Part shown: piece by piece, positions 1 through 35,200 of the stretch
Layout of the letters: each line of letters opens with the position of its first letter
Position numbering within the stretch: position 1 is the stretch's first letter
Notes under the pieces: model-generated
What the model was told of the DNA's origin: nothing
The model's database searches: none
What the model saw: only the letters and a program-made list of their open reading frames with translations
Program-made: the position numbers and the translations under genes
Assembly: GCA_012295275.1 (NCBI GenBank)
Contig: CM022672.1
Coordinates: 19,904,894-19,968,893, forward strand
Direction: 5' to 3'
Length of the DNA: 64,000 nucleotides
Origin: Chrysomallon squamiferum
Taxonomy: Eukaryota; Mollusca; Gastropoda; Neomphalida; Peltospiridae

Positions 1-851
1 GGTTATTATAACATTCGATGATGTGTAAATGTCCTGGTTTCCTAAGATATGCTATATCGGCAGTATACAGTATGCCTACATTTGAAGCATAAGATTTTCG
101 CAAGCTTTAAATATACGAGTTGTTCGATACTGACACAGATATTTGTTCAGATGTTTAAATAAGTTATTTAATTCAATGTCGTTATTGATAAGTGTTTTGG
201 ACTTGCGAGTGCTCGCTCACTCGTTTCTTCGTGTATTTAACATTTCCGAGGTCAGACACTCGTTTTCAAAGACGGTTGGGACAATTTTCCTCTTTCTCTT
301 TTTTTTTTTTTTTTTTTTGTCATAAATATTTGATACGTTTACGTACATTCGTCGCCATGTATGAAAGAGACTGCATTTGAATTGTTAACTGAACAAATCA
401 CCCAGATGTCTGTCTCCCAGAAGCGAGACGCATACACGTTCAGGCGCAACTCACTTACCCGTTAGATCACAAAATGCATCGAAATTGGTGTTATCTTTAT
501 GCACAAGTTTCCAGGTACCCAAAAAACCATCCATAGCGCATTCACGAAACATCACACATTACTTTTCGAGTTTTGCTGGCGATAATTATTATTTAGAATA
601 AATACATGCAACAGGTGGTGGTATTATTTTCACACTCATTTGTAATCATGAACAGCGTTTACTGAATTTATAAAACAAGTGTCATCGTTTGGCTGGTATA
701 TTAAGTATCAAATATAACCAGGTGCTGTCCTAGAGATAATTCTAGAGCGGTGGGCAAGGTAACTGACGTCTGAGGAGGAACTCCTTAGATGAATCGATAA
801 GGAGACTATATTAAATATCCCATTTACTACTGACTACTACATACTGCAGCA

Positions 852-853
<2 letters not shown>

Positions 854-920
<67 letters not shown>
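854..920. repeat. compound (TG)n(GA)n microsatellite
   Basis: An uninterrupted TG run passes directly into an uninterrupted GA run, about 67 bases in all. This is a typical compound dinucleotide microsatellite in intergenic DNA, likely polymorphic in length. Confidence 0.95.
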
Positions 921-923
<3 letters not shown>

Positions 924-2084
924 CTTTTCAATACAAGATCCTAAACACATGCTTTGTTTTTTATTTTGTTTTTTTTCGTAATTTTATTTCATCTGAAAAT
1001 AATTTGTTTTAATTAATTTTTTATTTTAGTAATATCATATTGTCGTATAATTGAAAACACCAGCACACAAAATTATATTTAAAAAAGAAAGAAAGAAAAG
1101 GAAAAAGGCTTTTAACATAACAAAATCAGCAAAGTTTAAACAGATTTATCATTTTAGTAAAATTTAATTAGAAAGTAACACAGTGAACTGAATTTGTTTC
1201 CTATTTGTTTTGGGTTTTCAGGGAGGGTTAAATATTTACAAAGATAAACTTTTTTTTTTCTGTTTCACTTAGACATGCTTCTTTAGGTTCTAAAACTGAT
1301 GAATAAAAAAATATATAACATTTAAAAATCAATTATAATCTGACAACTTCATTATAGCTGTTACTCTTAACATTTTTCACTGGTTTATAAACATTCATTC
1401 ATTCAATGTTTTAAAAATTGTTTTTATATTTATATTTTTATTTTAGTTTTCATTTAGAAGTGTTTTTTAGGTAAAAATAAAATAATGAAATAATTTATAA
1501 ACTACTGAATATTCAGACACTCAAACACCGAAAAATAACACACTATGAACACAAAACATTTTTATTATTGCATTAAAGATGTGATCAGTGTGTCATCAAA
1601 ATGTAACCTTGATATTCCAAAACATGCTTGATAGATTAGTTTTGTTATGAAATGTACAAAACAGAATGTAGTTACTAATCATGCAAAAATATATTCTATT
1701 AAATAAATAATTAATTTATATCAATATATAATATTTAAAAAAAAAAAATACAAAATGAATTTTTAAACAGAAGATTATTAGTAGTAATTTCATTTTTTAA
1801 ATTTGATACACTAGGAGAAATTTACCTCGCATGATTTTCATGCTGTTCATGGTTTAATGGATGTCATCTTTGTTACATTTTTTTAGGCTATATTTATTTT
1901 AATATTTATATGAGATGAATAATGTTCAAGCATTCTATTTTAAAAATTAAACTGATAATCAGAGAATAAAAACATAAATGAAACCACTTCCTCAGTGACA
2001 AAATTTATCAGTGATTTATTTTATCTATTGATTGAAATTTGTTTTATTTTAGATATTCCTACAGTGATATGGAATGTGAATGAC

Positions 2085-2085
2085 T

Positions 2086-2123
<38 letters not shown>

Positions 2124-2193
2124 GTATGTGAATGTGCATGTATTTATGTTTGTGCCAGAAGATATTTTTATATTTACATATGACTTTATGTAG

Positions 2194-2255
<62 letters not shown>
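2085..2255. repeat. (CA)n(TA)n and (TG)n microsatellites
   Basis: A (CA)n tract followed by (TA)n (about 2085-2123) is separated by about 70 bases from a pure (TG)n tract of about 60 bases (2194-2255). The CA and TG tracts are inverted with respect to each other, so the pair could form a long imperfect hairpin. Translated frames through here are threonine/histidine runs and not genes. Confidence 0.93.
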
Positions 2256-2256
<1 letters not shown>

Positions 2257-2496
2257 GGCCTAACTGCTTACATGTTTGTACTGGAAAATTATCTCTAAAA
2301 AAAAAACCCATTAACAACACAGGCAGAGACAGTCCAAAGAGGTAGTCACAAAAAACTTTTACAATGTTAACCAAAATGTTCTTGAAATACAAGGTGCTGA
2401 TTTGAAATAATCATAAAATTATAAAGACCCTTTTCATTTATTTTATTTTATTTTATTTTGTTATTACTTTATTTTATCTGAATAATTATCATATTA

Positions 2497-2901
2497 TTAA
2501 TGAACCCGACAAGCACGTACCATCACAATAGTCAACAAAATAAATATTGGCGCCATGACTTCTGATGATGATAATGATCGTGTCTGACTGAATTTTTCAC
2601 ACAAGAGGAACTTAAACACAAACAGTAACATAATGCTGAGTAAAGATGTCAAGAAACGAATCCCTGCTGTTTTCAGTCCATACTCCTCGTACTGTCGAAT
2701 TAAAACAATGATGCAGAAATAGGCACACAGTCCATCACATGTAAATAGAGGAATGAAACAAATCCACCAAGATTTTTTTATAATGCCTTCATACTTGAGC
2801 ACAGCCAGAGCAGAGAAGACTAACACAGACACAATGTGCATCCAAATCTCAAATCCAGTCATTCGCAGCCATCGAACTAGTTCACGCAAAGTGAAAAACA
2901 T
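2497..2901 (-). CDS. TMEM203: Transmembrane protein 203
   Basis: A single uninterrupted frame of 134 residues, against about 136 in vertebrate TMEM203. It is recognised by the start (MFFTLRELVRWL, vertebrate MLFSLRELVQWL), the middle (SWWICFIPLFTCDGL) and the end (LLTIVMVRACRVH, vertebrate LLQLLMIRACRVN). Hydrophobic stretches at about residues 17-35, 44-68, 80-101 and 113-130 fit four membrane spans. Family knowledge: an ER/lysosomal membrane protein linked to calcium handling and STING signalling. The gene lies head-to-head with NDOR1, whose coding start is 2.1 kb away. The start is the only in-frame ATG that gives the conserved N-terminus. No intron interrupts the coding part; 5' UTR introns cannot be excluded. 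Confidence 0.95.
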   Translation of the reverse strand: MFFTLRELVRWLRMTGFEIWMHIVSVLVFSALAVLKYEGIIKKSWWICFIPLFTCDGLCAYFCIIVLIRQYEEYGLKTAGIRFLTSLLSIMLLFVFKFLLCEKFSQTRSLSSSEVMAPIFILLTIVMVRACRVH

Positions 2902-12589
<9,688 letters not shown>

Positions 12590-13865
12590 TGGATGTATTG
12601 TCTTATGACCACTTTTTCATTTACTAGTGAACTTTTTTATACTAGACTGAAACTTCATCTCAATGTTGTCTTTAGACAGGTTTAACATTTATTATTTCTT
12701 GTGAACTTTTTATAGAAGATTGATGGACACATTGAACAGTTTATTATTTATTTTTACAAAGAAAAGATACCTGTAGTCACACCCTAGTCTTTTCAGAACT
12801 ACATGGTAACACTTTAACATGTCTACCACGATTCAGTTCTTTAGTGACTTTTCAAAACTGTTTAGTGACTTCAATACATTTACAGCCTTAAATGATTTCA
12901 GTTGTTTTGTGTTAGCGAGTGTAATGTTTTTGTATAAGTAACAGAAAAGTAAGGATGTTATTGTTTATGTTCCTTTGCTATAAAAATACCAACTTAAGGC
13001 GTTAACTTGGGTTATGCCTTAAATTTGTTTGTGAGAGAAGCTACTTATCTAAGTAGTAAGTATCAAGTCTGTTTTTATTATTTACCATTTTGTCGAAACC
13101 CAACAGTGACTTTTTGTCTTTGTGCTAGGTGTTTTTAAATATTCATTCATCATTTGTGCCATGATCATAAAATAAATTTGGCAGTTTGTTTTCTTTAAAC
13201 TATGGTGAATTGAAACATATTTGGAAGTTACACTGATTTAAGATCAAGAGTAACACCAGAGCATTTCAGAATACTGCATCAGAACAAGGTATTACAAAGT
13301 GCCAAAATCATGTCATATCTATGTTAGGTGCATGGACCATTTTCCAATAAGATAAAGATGAAAACAATTTTTAAATCTGACTTTGTTTTTTATGATTATT
13401 ATTTTTTTTTTTTTTCTCAGATATTGATATCCACATGGAATAAATATCTTGGAAAACAGAATTATTTTTTTAACTGTGATAGAATTTATATTTATTTAAT
13501 ATATATGTATTATTGGCAGATGTTTTAAATATTTTTAAATTAATGTTTTGGAAATATTAAAGAATTTCTTAATATTAATTTTTTTTGTTATCAATTAATA
13601 ACAACAAAAGTGTTAAAATAGTTTTTATTACTTTTATTTTTTATTTTTTTTATACTGAACCAATACACAATAGTGCAATTGAAGCTGCAATAGTTTTTAT
13701 ATGTATATATTTACAATAAATCTGTATTTGTATGCAATGATGCATTATATACTTGTTTATTTTGCTTCCTGTAAGTATTCCTGACTTTATAAAATTGATA
13801 TTACAATAAAAATCTTCAACTGGTTACTAAAAAAAAAAAAAAAAATCAGCCCATTTTATGTCAGT
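12590..13865. other. 3' UTR / convergent intergenic region between NDOR1 and DHX16
   Basis: There are 1276 bases between the two stop codons, which face each other. AATAAA-type signals on the plus strand occur near 13170 and near 13805. The latter is followed about 20 bases on by a run of 17 A (about 13829-13845), only ~20 bases short of the DHX16 stop. On the minus strand, AATAAA-like signals (seen as TTTATT) occur around 13626 and 13754. The two 3' UTRs therefore probably overlap in antisense. I see no coding region here. Confidence 0.55.
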
Positions 13866-25935
<12,070 letters not shown>

Positions 25936-26006
25936 ATTAACAATGTACGCGTGAAATGTTTACAGATTTTATTAACTATCAAGTGCTTTTTCACTTGTTT
26001 AAGGAG

Positions 26007-26017
26007 GCCGCCATTTT
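26007..26017 (-). promoter_or_regulatory. YY1-type motif upstream of DHX16
   Basis: The sequence AAAATGGCGGC on the DHX16 strand matches the long YY1 consensus, which in animal promoters often sits just downstream of the start site of housekeeping genes. Its position about 70 bases before the DHX16 ATG fits a short 5' UTR. Family knowledge plus position; binding is not shown. Confidence 0.5.
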
Positions 26018-26122
26018 CACAAAACGATAGCCCTTTGATGTACACACAAATCCGTGACGTTTACAATTTTGAGAAGAAAAAAAGAAAAAGAAGGAAAAAA
26101 AAAATCTATTGAAATTGGACAC

Positions 26123-26161
<39 letters not shown>
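26123..26161. repeat. (AAT)n microsatellite
   Basis: About 13 perfect AAT units lie between the DHX16 and Roquin starts. Overlapping open frames of poly-isoleucine are artefacts. Confidence 0.95.
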
Positions 26162-26165
<4 letters not shown>

Positions 26166-27079
26166 GCTTTTTTCTTTCTTTCAAACATTAAATTGATTAA
26201 TGCCTTGCTATGGCGACAGCCGATGTATAACAAATACCTCTTAACCGAAACAGGTCTACTAAGCAGCACCGATCTATTTCTTAAAAGTACATAACTTTTT
26301 ACTTTCAGATTAGTTTTGATCTTTAAATAAAACTAAATCTTTTAAATAAAAATGTCATTTAATTTAAAAACCATGTACTTTTGTAATTGTCGGCTCATTC
26401 CGGAGGTTGTCGTTGAAAAGAATTACAAATTTGCATAATTTATGTAGGTGGTGCCCTCTGTTATCAGAATTCGGATGCAGAAGTGTGGTAAATAGTGTCT
26501 GATGTTGAAATAAAATCTTTGATTGTTCACTTGACGAAATATACGCAGTCTTCAACTGTGAATTATGATTTTAATAACTACAACGACGATCAAAAGACAG
26601 TTAATAAGAGACTGATTTACAGAAACTGAGTGAAATACTTGAAAAGGTTAGTCACTTAGTGCAGTAAAAATGGCTGACGGTAAAAATGGCTGCCATTGAT
26701 AAAGTACTTATTAACTTAGATTTTAGCAGCATACTGTGTACAGCTGTAGGGTTATTTGTACTTTTCTGATGTTTGTTTAAAGCTGGTTATTATTATTAAT
26801 TTGGATACAAGAATTTTAAGTTTAACTGGATGATTTGTTGTGTGTATAAAAATACATAATTATATGGGTAATAATGGTAATGTGGTATGGACTATGCCTC
26901 TGGAGAACTCGATCTGTGTTAAATCATAAAACTATTTATATTTTGGTGTAATTTTGTGACTTGTTTCATTATAGGTGGAAAAATATTCCTTCCATCACAC
27001 CAGTAGTTTAAGAAATAATGCACTCCAAGAATTGACCCACATTTCATAATTTTTTTCTTCTTTTTGTTAATTCTTGCAG

Positions 27080-27112
<33 letters not shown>
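27080..27112. repeat. (ATT)n microsatellite in Roquin 5' UTR intron
   Basis: About eleven perfect TTA/ATT units, intronic or upstream of the Roquin coding start. Confidence 0.93.
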
Positions 27113-27808
27113 TAAATATAATTTTGTTGTTATCAAATATAAAAACGCTTTATAAACTAAGGTCATATGTCTTAGGTTTATCAAACCTCAAAATTACATT
27201 TCTCACTTTCTGCTTTTCATTTTATAACTTACTCATGCAAGAGGAAATATTAATTTATTTTGGTACTCAGATGTACTTAATTTTTAACATACAGAAAAGC
27301 AATAAACAAAATATAAAAATTATTGTACAATTATGTTGGATTTCAAGAGTTAAAAATATTTGAATGCAACATTGGTTTTTAAACCCACCTTTTTATTATT
27401 TATTTTAGTTAGCATTAGCAATTATTATCATTCTGTGTAATTTAAAAAATAAATAATCACTTTTAATGTTAATGGTGTTTTTAATGGACATTTTACATCC
27501 TATTTTAATGAAGCAGTGTCATACTTAACATTCAGCTTATTTTTCCAGATATATCTAGTTATGTGAAAGAAAACAAATATTACACAACTCTGAATTATCC
27601 AACAACCTTAATATTAATTCCAAATGTTTTTTATTTTAAGGTCAAATTCACAGTCAGAATTAAGATTTAAGGCAACATTCAATGCACTTTAAAAATGAAA
27701 ACCAATAGAATATATGGCATATTTAGTTGGTTGCTTTTACACTTTACAGTGATACCAAGGCTGTTTGATTAATCTTTAGTTTTATTTCAGATACAGAAGT
27801 ATGTAAAG

Positions 27809-30800
27809 ATGCCTGTGCAGGGACCACAGTGGACAGAATTTCTGTCATGCCATGTCTGTTTTAAGGTTTTTGATGATAAAATACATTTGCCCATCAGTCT
27901 TGGGTGCAGTCATTCAGTCTGCAAATTGTGCCTCTTGAAATTACAACAGAGCAGATGTCCTTTTGATCAGAGTCCTATCACAGTTGATGTGAATGATCTT
28001 CCTGTGAACAATGCTTTGCTACAACTTGTTGGTGGTTCTTGCCATAAAAAATTTGATGCTAGTGTCCTAGGTGATAATGCCAAATATTATCAGTCTGCAA
28101 CAAAATGTATTGAAGATTTGGCACTTCTTCTGAAACCTCTACTTTATGGTAAGCTGAAATCATAATATATCTTGTTGTATTTTATATTGTAATATTTCAT
28201 AATTTTCACTGTTGATGAGAAAAGTCAAATTAGCAATTAGCTGAAAATAATTGTAATATTTTCATTATTATTGTCCACTTAGTCCTCAAGCATTTCTTCA
28301 ATTTAAGAAATCATTTTATTACAGCTTTTATATGTCGTGCTTAAAGAAATTTAAAATATTTGTTTTTGTAGATGCGATTTCACTGAAATCAGAAATAGAT
28401 GATGAAAGTTCGAAAAAAACAGGTGGTTCTCAGTTCAGTTGCATTCTAAGTCGACCAATGCAAAGAAAACTTGTTACCTTAATTAACTGTCAACTGCTGG
28501 AAGAAGAAGGACGTGCACGTATTATGAGAGTTGCTAGATCACTGGGTGAAAGAACAGTCACAGAGCTAATACTTCAACATCAGAATCCACAACAACTGTC
28601 AGCAAATCTTTGGGCAGCTGTGCGTGCTAGAGGATGTCAATTTCTTGGACCAGGTATTGTATTGTTATAAATGTGGCATTATTATTTACATTTTTGTTCC
28701 AGTTGCTTTTTAACTATCAAATTTCAATAGTAAATGGATCATCATTTAAATTCTACAGTACCCATTTCAGATCATTTAAAAAATCATTAATGTAAAATTC
28801 TAGTGGATTAAAGAGTTTAGTTCATTATTTGTTTATATGACATGGTTGTGAGAAAACAAAATACATAAATATAAACTTTTACTGCCAGTGTCACCTTTTT
28901 GAAATGTGTTATTTTAAAAGTACCAAAATAATAGTCTGGATATTTAAAATTATTTTTATTGACACTTTTTAAATTTGCTCTCAGTGTTTCCTTTTTGTTT
29001 ATAAACTATGAAAAATCAGTGAAAAGAAAAACATGTATGTTAGATCTAAGACGAAATTTCAGTTTTAAAAAAAAAAAAATAAAATGCATCCTCATAATTT
29101 GGAAAACAAAGATCACAAAAAAAAATTATTCTGACATTTTGTTTAATACCTGACTGAATACAAACATAAATCTAAAAAGGTTGTTAATTAAAAACAATCA
29201 TATGACTTTTTTTTTGTTTAAAACATAAATCTTTATTTTGTAATCAGTTACACAGTGCATTCCAGCATCAGTTGCTTGGAAATGAATAGCACAAACCAAT
29301 AATACAATAATTAAAAGCAAGAAATTCCTGCCTGTAACCCACATCTTTCAGTCATTAGTGTTCAGTTTTTCATTGGCCCATCCTTGTGTAAAGCTAAAGC
29401 CACTGTTTATCAGCCAAATAAGATAAAACTACGGTAGAATATGATTTGTTAGCTCTTCTTCATTTTCACTGATATGGTCTGATCTTCAAACAACTGAATT
29501 TCATTACACCTTAAAAAAAAACTGGAATTTCATTCAGTTTATCAAGTGAATGTCACATTCTTCCATTTATTAATGACAGATTTGTGAAAATGAAATAAAC
29601 ATTTTATTTGTGATTTTTGTTTTTCAGCAATGCAGGAGGAAGTTCTTAGTTTGATATTGCTGGCTTTAGAAGATGGATCTGCTTTATCACGCAAAGTTCT
29701 TGTTCTTTTTGTTGTACAGCGTCTTGAACCTCAGTATCCTCATGCATCAAAAACTGCAATTGGGCATGTTGTTCAACTACTGTACAGAGCATCTTGTTTC
29801 AAGGTATTTTTGTTAACAAAACTATATTAGGAGAAAAAAAAAAAAAAAACTTTAACCATAGGCTAAGGATAACAGATTACCATATACTTTTCAGTATTAT
29901 TTCTTTGCAGTTTTATAATTGATAATTTTTCATTTAATTAACAGCATAATTAAAAGATGTGATCATTACTTTGTATTAAACATAAACATTTTATAATTGT
30001 TAATAGGTGACTAAACGTGAGGAGGAATCTTCCTTGATGCAGTTAAAAGAAGAATTCCGAACACATGAAACATTACGAAGAGAGCATGATTCACAGATTG
30101 TTGAAATTGCTTTAGAAGCAGGATTAAGGATATCCCCTGAGCAGTGGTCATCACTACTGTATGGTGATGCTCATCATAAGTCACATATGCAGTCTATTAT
30201 TGATAAGGTTAATATAATTTGTTTTCCTTTCAGTGAACTTTTACTAGAATTCTTTTAAGTTTCATCTGTTTATATAGTGTTATATTTTGTTGTTATTTCC
30301 AAATAATCCTTGCTAATTATGTACAAAAATAGTACGTTTTTATTTATTAATAATCTGGCAATGTGATCTTGAAAAAATGTAGTCCATAGCCCATTTTAAT
30401 TTGTCTTTGTTCCTTTACAAATATGTCTGTTACTATGAGTTGTAACAACTGTTAGAATGCTTTGTGTTATTTTTGAATAAAATGGTTTATTTTTGTAAAT
30501 AGTTGCAGACTCCACAGTCATTCAGCCAGAGTGTGAATGAGCTAATGATAGCTCTTGAGCGAACTGGTGATCCATGTAACTTGCAACGACTTCGACCACA
30601 CCTAGAGTTTCTTTCTAGTGTTGATCCTAGTCCAGGTATGTTGCTTATGTTTTTTTACATTTTTAGCATTTATACTTTGTAATTGCTGACTAAAATGTCC
30701 TAAAATTTAAGAATAGGATTACACAATATTATAGTAAAGCATATTATTATTCTTTATTTTATTAGAAATGCCAGCACCTTCATGGGAGAATCTGGAAGCT

Positions 30801-32164
30801 GTAATGAAAGCTGTGACAACAGTAGTTGCTGACCTGTTTGACTTTCTGAACAGTTTCAGCAATAGGAAACATGAACTTCATCCATTGCAGAATGCTAGAT
30901 ATAAGACCAGCATGTGTCGTGATTTGGCACAAAAGGGTGTGTGTCCACGAGCTGCTAGCTGTACTTTTGCTCACAGTCAAGAAGAAATTGACAAGTAAGT
31001 TAAATAGTATACTTGGCAAAAGTGATGATTTTAAGATTACTGGCTTAAATAAAGATAAATTTTTTTTATGCATTTGTAGCAGTTAATTTTTAAAATTACA
31101 CAGTACATGGATCTGTTTACATGGCCAATGTTTTCATGCATTGTTCTCAAGAAAAAAAAAAAGGTTTTTGTTGTTAAAACTATAATTTTCTTAGCCTATA
31201 ATGCAATCACATTATTTGAAATAAATTGTTAAAAAATAGATGTCAGATTGAATGTCTGTGCCAAAAGCATGTTTTTAATGCAAAAACTTAAGTGTATTTG
31301 AAATAAGATTATAAAAGGTAATATGTGCATTAAAATATAGATTAGTACTTTTTCAATTGTTCTGTTACTTCTGATTTTTTACATGTATACCATAGGGAAT
31401 GCACTATATATACTGTTCAATCAACACAGCATTGATTGAGATCTCATCTACTGTAGTCAAAACATTTTTAATTTTTATAATGTTCATTTTATTTCATAAT
31501 AATCAGTGTAGTGTCTTTTTTTAGTATTTTTTAAAAATAAAAATGATTCTATAATGCTGAGAAATAAATGATGATTACATCTACATTGTCAGGTACCGAT
31601 TAAGAAATAAAAAAATAGGATCAAGAAATTCTGCCACAACAACATCTGCAGCCCTGTCACCAAAAGAAAAAGTAGAACTTGCCAAAGTAAATAAAACTAT
31701 GGATAAGAAACTGAATCATAACGGTTTGCCTAACAAATCTAGTGACACAGAGAAACCTGAGGAAGATACAAATACTACAGAAAAGTAAGTATTTTCAATA
31801 ATATTTACACAAGTAATTATTAGAAAATAGTGGTAGTACGAATATTTGTCTCAGACAAGATTTTATTATCATAGCATCTTAATGAGGGTGAAAAACTCAG
31901 TGCAAAGTGAAGTTTTGACATAGTTATTAAGAATGTGGTATTTTTAACATTTTCAGCAGTTTTGTTGAGTTTCCTTATTAGACCAGGAAAGAAAAAAAAA
32001 TTGCATGTGCCTTTAAACATAATCAGAATTAATATTGTTTCAGCTGTGTTATATCAGAATTTATCAAAATTGTAAACTTACTATTAATTTTTACACTACT
32101 GAAAAATTTACTGAATATACTTAATTTGTTTCATTGACCATTTCTTGTCAATGCATGTTACTTT

Positions 32165-32203
<39 letters not shown>

Positions 32204-35200
32204 CAATTGTTTTTTTTTTTTTTAATTTATTTATATGTATGACTGTTATATGTGACCATACATAAAATTCATCCTTGAAGTGCAAGAATGGTGTTTTGGA
32301 TGGAAAAGTTGATTTTGAGATATTGGCATTTTTAATTAGTCCAGTTAATATATATCATTGTTATTCTGTTGTAACTCATAAAATGAGTTATAACATTACA
32401 AAAACATGATATTAAGAAAAGCCCTGTCAAAAACCCACAAACAACAAAAAAAAAATGTGCTTAATTCAGATGCTTCGTGTCCACAGTCTATCCTGCCTAC
32501 CCTTACCGTATATGCATTGTTTTGTCCCTGAACTATTATGGGATGTATTCCCACAAACAAAATATCCGACATGTCAGTACATAGCCAATAAAAAGGCTGG
32601 ACACTGAGGCTAACATGTACCAAAGCACATTGTCTCTTATATAGCAAATGACCTTTTAACCCTTGCGATGCCATCATTGGTTTTTTTTTTTATCTCGAGT
32701 GCTCCGAACGTTATTATTAAAACATATCTTCACACTCTAGTGTATTAAGTTTTCAACGCCATAGTTTTAGTTTTTAGTTCCATAGGTTTGAGTCTTCTTA
32801 ATGATAGATTAAAAAACAGAATGGATGATGCACAGCAGTGCAATATCAACATCGACATTGACATCGACCTAGCACTCAGCTTGCTTAATGATGAAGATGG
32901 CAATATGAGTGCTAATGGAGTGTTTGACAACAAACAGATGACCAGATTAGTGTATGCATATCAGATGGACCAGATACTAACAATGAAACAGGCAGTGTTG
33001 TTTCTAGCTCTGAATACCAAAGTGGCAAGGAAGACCTAGACCAGGTGACAGTTGACATTGTAAGTGATCCACTGAATGGCATTATTAATGAAAATGTTGA
33101 CATGTCCATTGATTCTCATGCAGCTGCAATTGTATTGATAATGGGCAAAGATGTCAACAATTCAGTGATGAAGAATCACTGACAACAGGATGAGTGTAAA
33201 GGAAATAACAGAAGGTAAGCTACAATACTACAATACATATATCAACTATTATGGCAGGTTCAGTTTCACTTATTTTATTCTAACCATGATATAGCTGATA
33301 ATGTTTTCATTATTACTATCTTACAAACAATCATTTTTAATGTGCATAACTGACATATAGCATTAAAATTAATAATGTAATGGTTCTATTTGACATAACA
33401 TGCATTAATGTTACTTATACAATATATTTCAAATAGATACATAACATAACACTGATCCAGGCAAAACATCCACTGTAGTGTCTTAACATTTCTATTTTGT
33501 GTTGTAAGTGTGAAAGTGTTTTTCCTCAATATTTTTTATATAGGGGAAAAGATCTCATGCTGTTGGGTGTCTGTAATGAAGTGAAATGACACAATGCACC
33601 CACAGACATAAATAGACAGAACACACCAGATCAAGGACTACATATCTGATTGAAGACAAAAAACTGTGTGTAGCAACATTCCGAACCATCCATACATGAA
33701 TAGAATAGTTCCAAAAAATATAACTATTTAAAGTAAAACTACCTATCTATTTAGTTACTGATATTTGTCAGTAGAAATTATGAAATAAATAAATTAAGCT
33801 AAAAATAAAGCACAAGTAATGTTTTAATCATACTGTATTAATTTTTGATGATATTTCATTTTTGATATTGATAGGTGTTATTTAAAAAAATTTGTTTAAT
33901 CTGTGCAACTAATTCATTGGAATGTACATTACAAAAATAGCATTGATGTTTTCAGAATTAGCAAAGACAAAATGAGTGCTGTACAGAAATGGTACAAGAA
34001 GAATGGCAAGGATCCTTTATTATGATGGCATCAGCCATTTCTGTCATTTCATTGATACTATGCTGAAGGTAACATACTGGTTCTTATAGAACTTGCAGCT
34101 GGATTCAAGCATTAGGACTTTGGTATTCTGCCCTCAATCAGTACCAAAGTTGGAATTGGAGAAATGCTTACAAACCAGCTGCAGAAGCATCAGGTACATT
34201 TTTATTCATTGAAATAAAGAATATGATAGTCATCAATTAAATCATTGATTGATTTTAATTTATTAATAAATTAATTATATGTTTCTGAATTGCATATGAA
34301 GAAAATATGTACACTACATTCATTATTATTATATTTCAGTATAGGTCACAAAGTAGCTCAACTGACATCATTTCGAATAGCTGGCATCAGCTTTACCAAC
34401 ACACTGTATGCTGATAACCAATGATATACTTGTGCTGGGAATGCCACATAATGTTATTCTTTGGGCTAATAAACTGCCCAGAGAACAAAAGTCAAAGAGA
34501 ATTCAACAACGAGAAGCACCTCTTCAGCATGTTTGTGCAGAGCATGTTCTCCACAGATAGAATGTGGCAGCTGCCAAACAATTAGCTGTCAACTTTCCAT
34601 GCTTCAAGCAGGTAGCAATGCACTACTGATTTGGGTTTGACCAGCAAGTTTCTCCAGGGCCATTCTACCACCTGACACCACTAAAATGTGGTATCTTTGA
34701 TGTATGCTGTGAAGCAGTCCTGCAGCAGATCAAGCTGATTGATGAGGGAATGATTGCATTAAAGAAAAGTGATGCAGTGATCAGCTACTTCCGTCAATTC
34801 TTTCTAATGTATGGCTTAGGTAAGGACACAGTGCAGCTCCACTGTGACAGCTGTGCCAGTCAAAAAAAAAGAACCAGTACATCTGAAAGACATCCACAGT
34901 CCTTACCAAACCATTGAAATGAATTTCATAAAGTTTGGAGCAGTCCAAAACACTGCTAAAACAGAAGATCTGCAAGAACACAAATATCCTGCCTGAATGA
35001 TATGGTTTGTGTCACAAATGAGAGCACAATAAAAGGTATTAGTATTGCACAGCTCATTGACACCATAAACCAAGACATCAAGCTCCCCTTGTATGACTGG
35101 CAGACCTTCCTTGCTGACAACTTCGAGCCACTGCTTGGCATGAAACAGTTCCAGCACTTACGGTTAGTACTGAATTCATTAACACTAATTAATGATTATT

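Larger units (their letters stand above)
1..2496. other. gene-free AT-rich flank
   Basis: I see no conserved coding segment here on either strand. The short open frames are low-complexity or run through microsatellites. The first ~550 bases have somewhat more CpG than the rest of the flank, and a small inverted repeat (CGAGTG..CACTCG, about 206-223) lies there. This could be the edge of a neighbouring gene's promoter or UTR, but nothing else supports that. The remainder is AT-rich spacer with poly-T tracts and the dinucleotide arrays listed separately. Its right end would hold the 3' UTR of the minus-strand TMEM203 gene. Confidence 0.5.
25936..27808. promoter_or_regulatory. divergent promoter region of DHX16 and Roquin
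   Basis: The two ATGs lie 1.87 kb apart, head-to-head. A perfect YY1-type site (GCCGCCATTTT, 26007-26017) lies about 70 bases upstream of the DHX16 ATG, in the orientation AAAATGGCGGC on the DHX16 strand. Two further YY1-like elements (AAAATGGCTG at 26667-26676 and 26683-26692) lie on the Roquin side, and a TGACGT half-site lies near 26055. A likely Roquin 5' UTR donor (GAAAAG|GTTAGT) follows 26646, and the acceptor (TTTATTTCAG) ends at 27790, leaving an 18-base leader before the Roquin ATG. AAT/ATT microsatellites are present at 26123-26161 and 27080-27112. Transcription starts are inferred. Confidence 0.5.

Noticed and set aside
27064-27363. 99-codon open frame upstream of Roquin
   Set aside because: It begins in an ATT microsatellite and is hydrophobic low-complexity without homology. 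It lies in the 5' UTR intron.
32653-32670. TTAA followed by CCCTTGCG as a piggyBac terminal repeat
   Set aside because: No matching inverted end was found to the right, and the neighbouring protein remnants are DUF7869-like, not piggyBac transposase.
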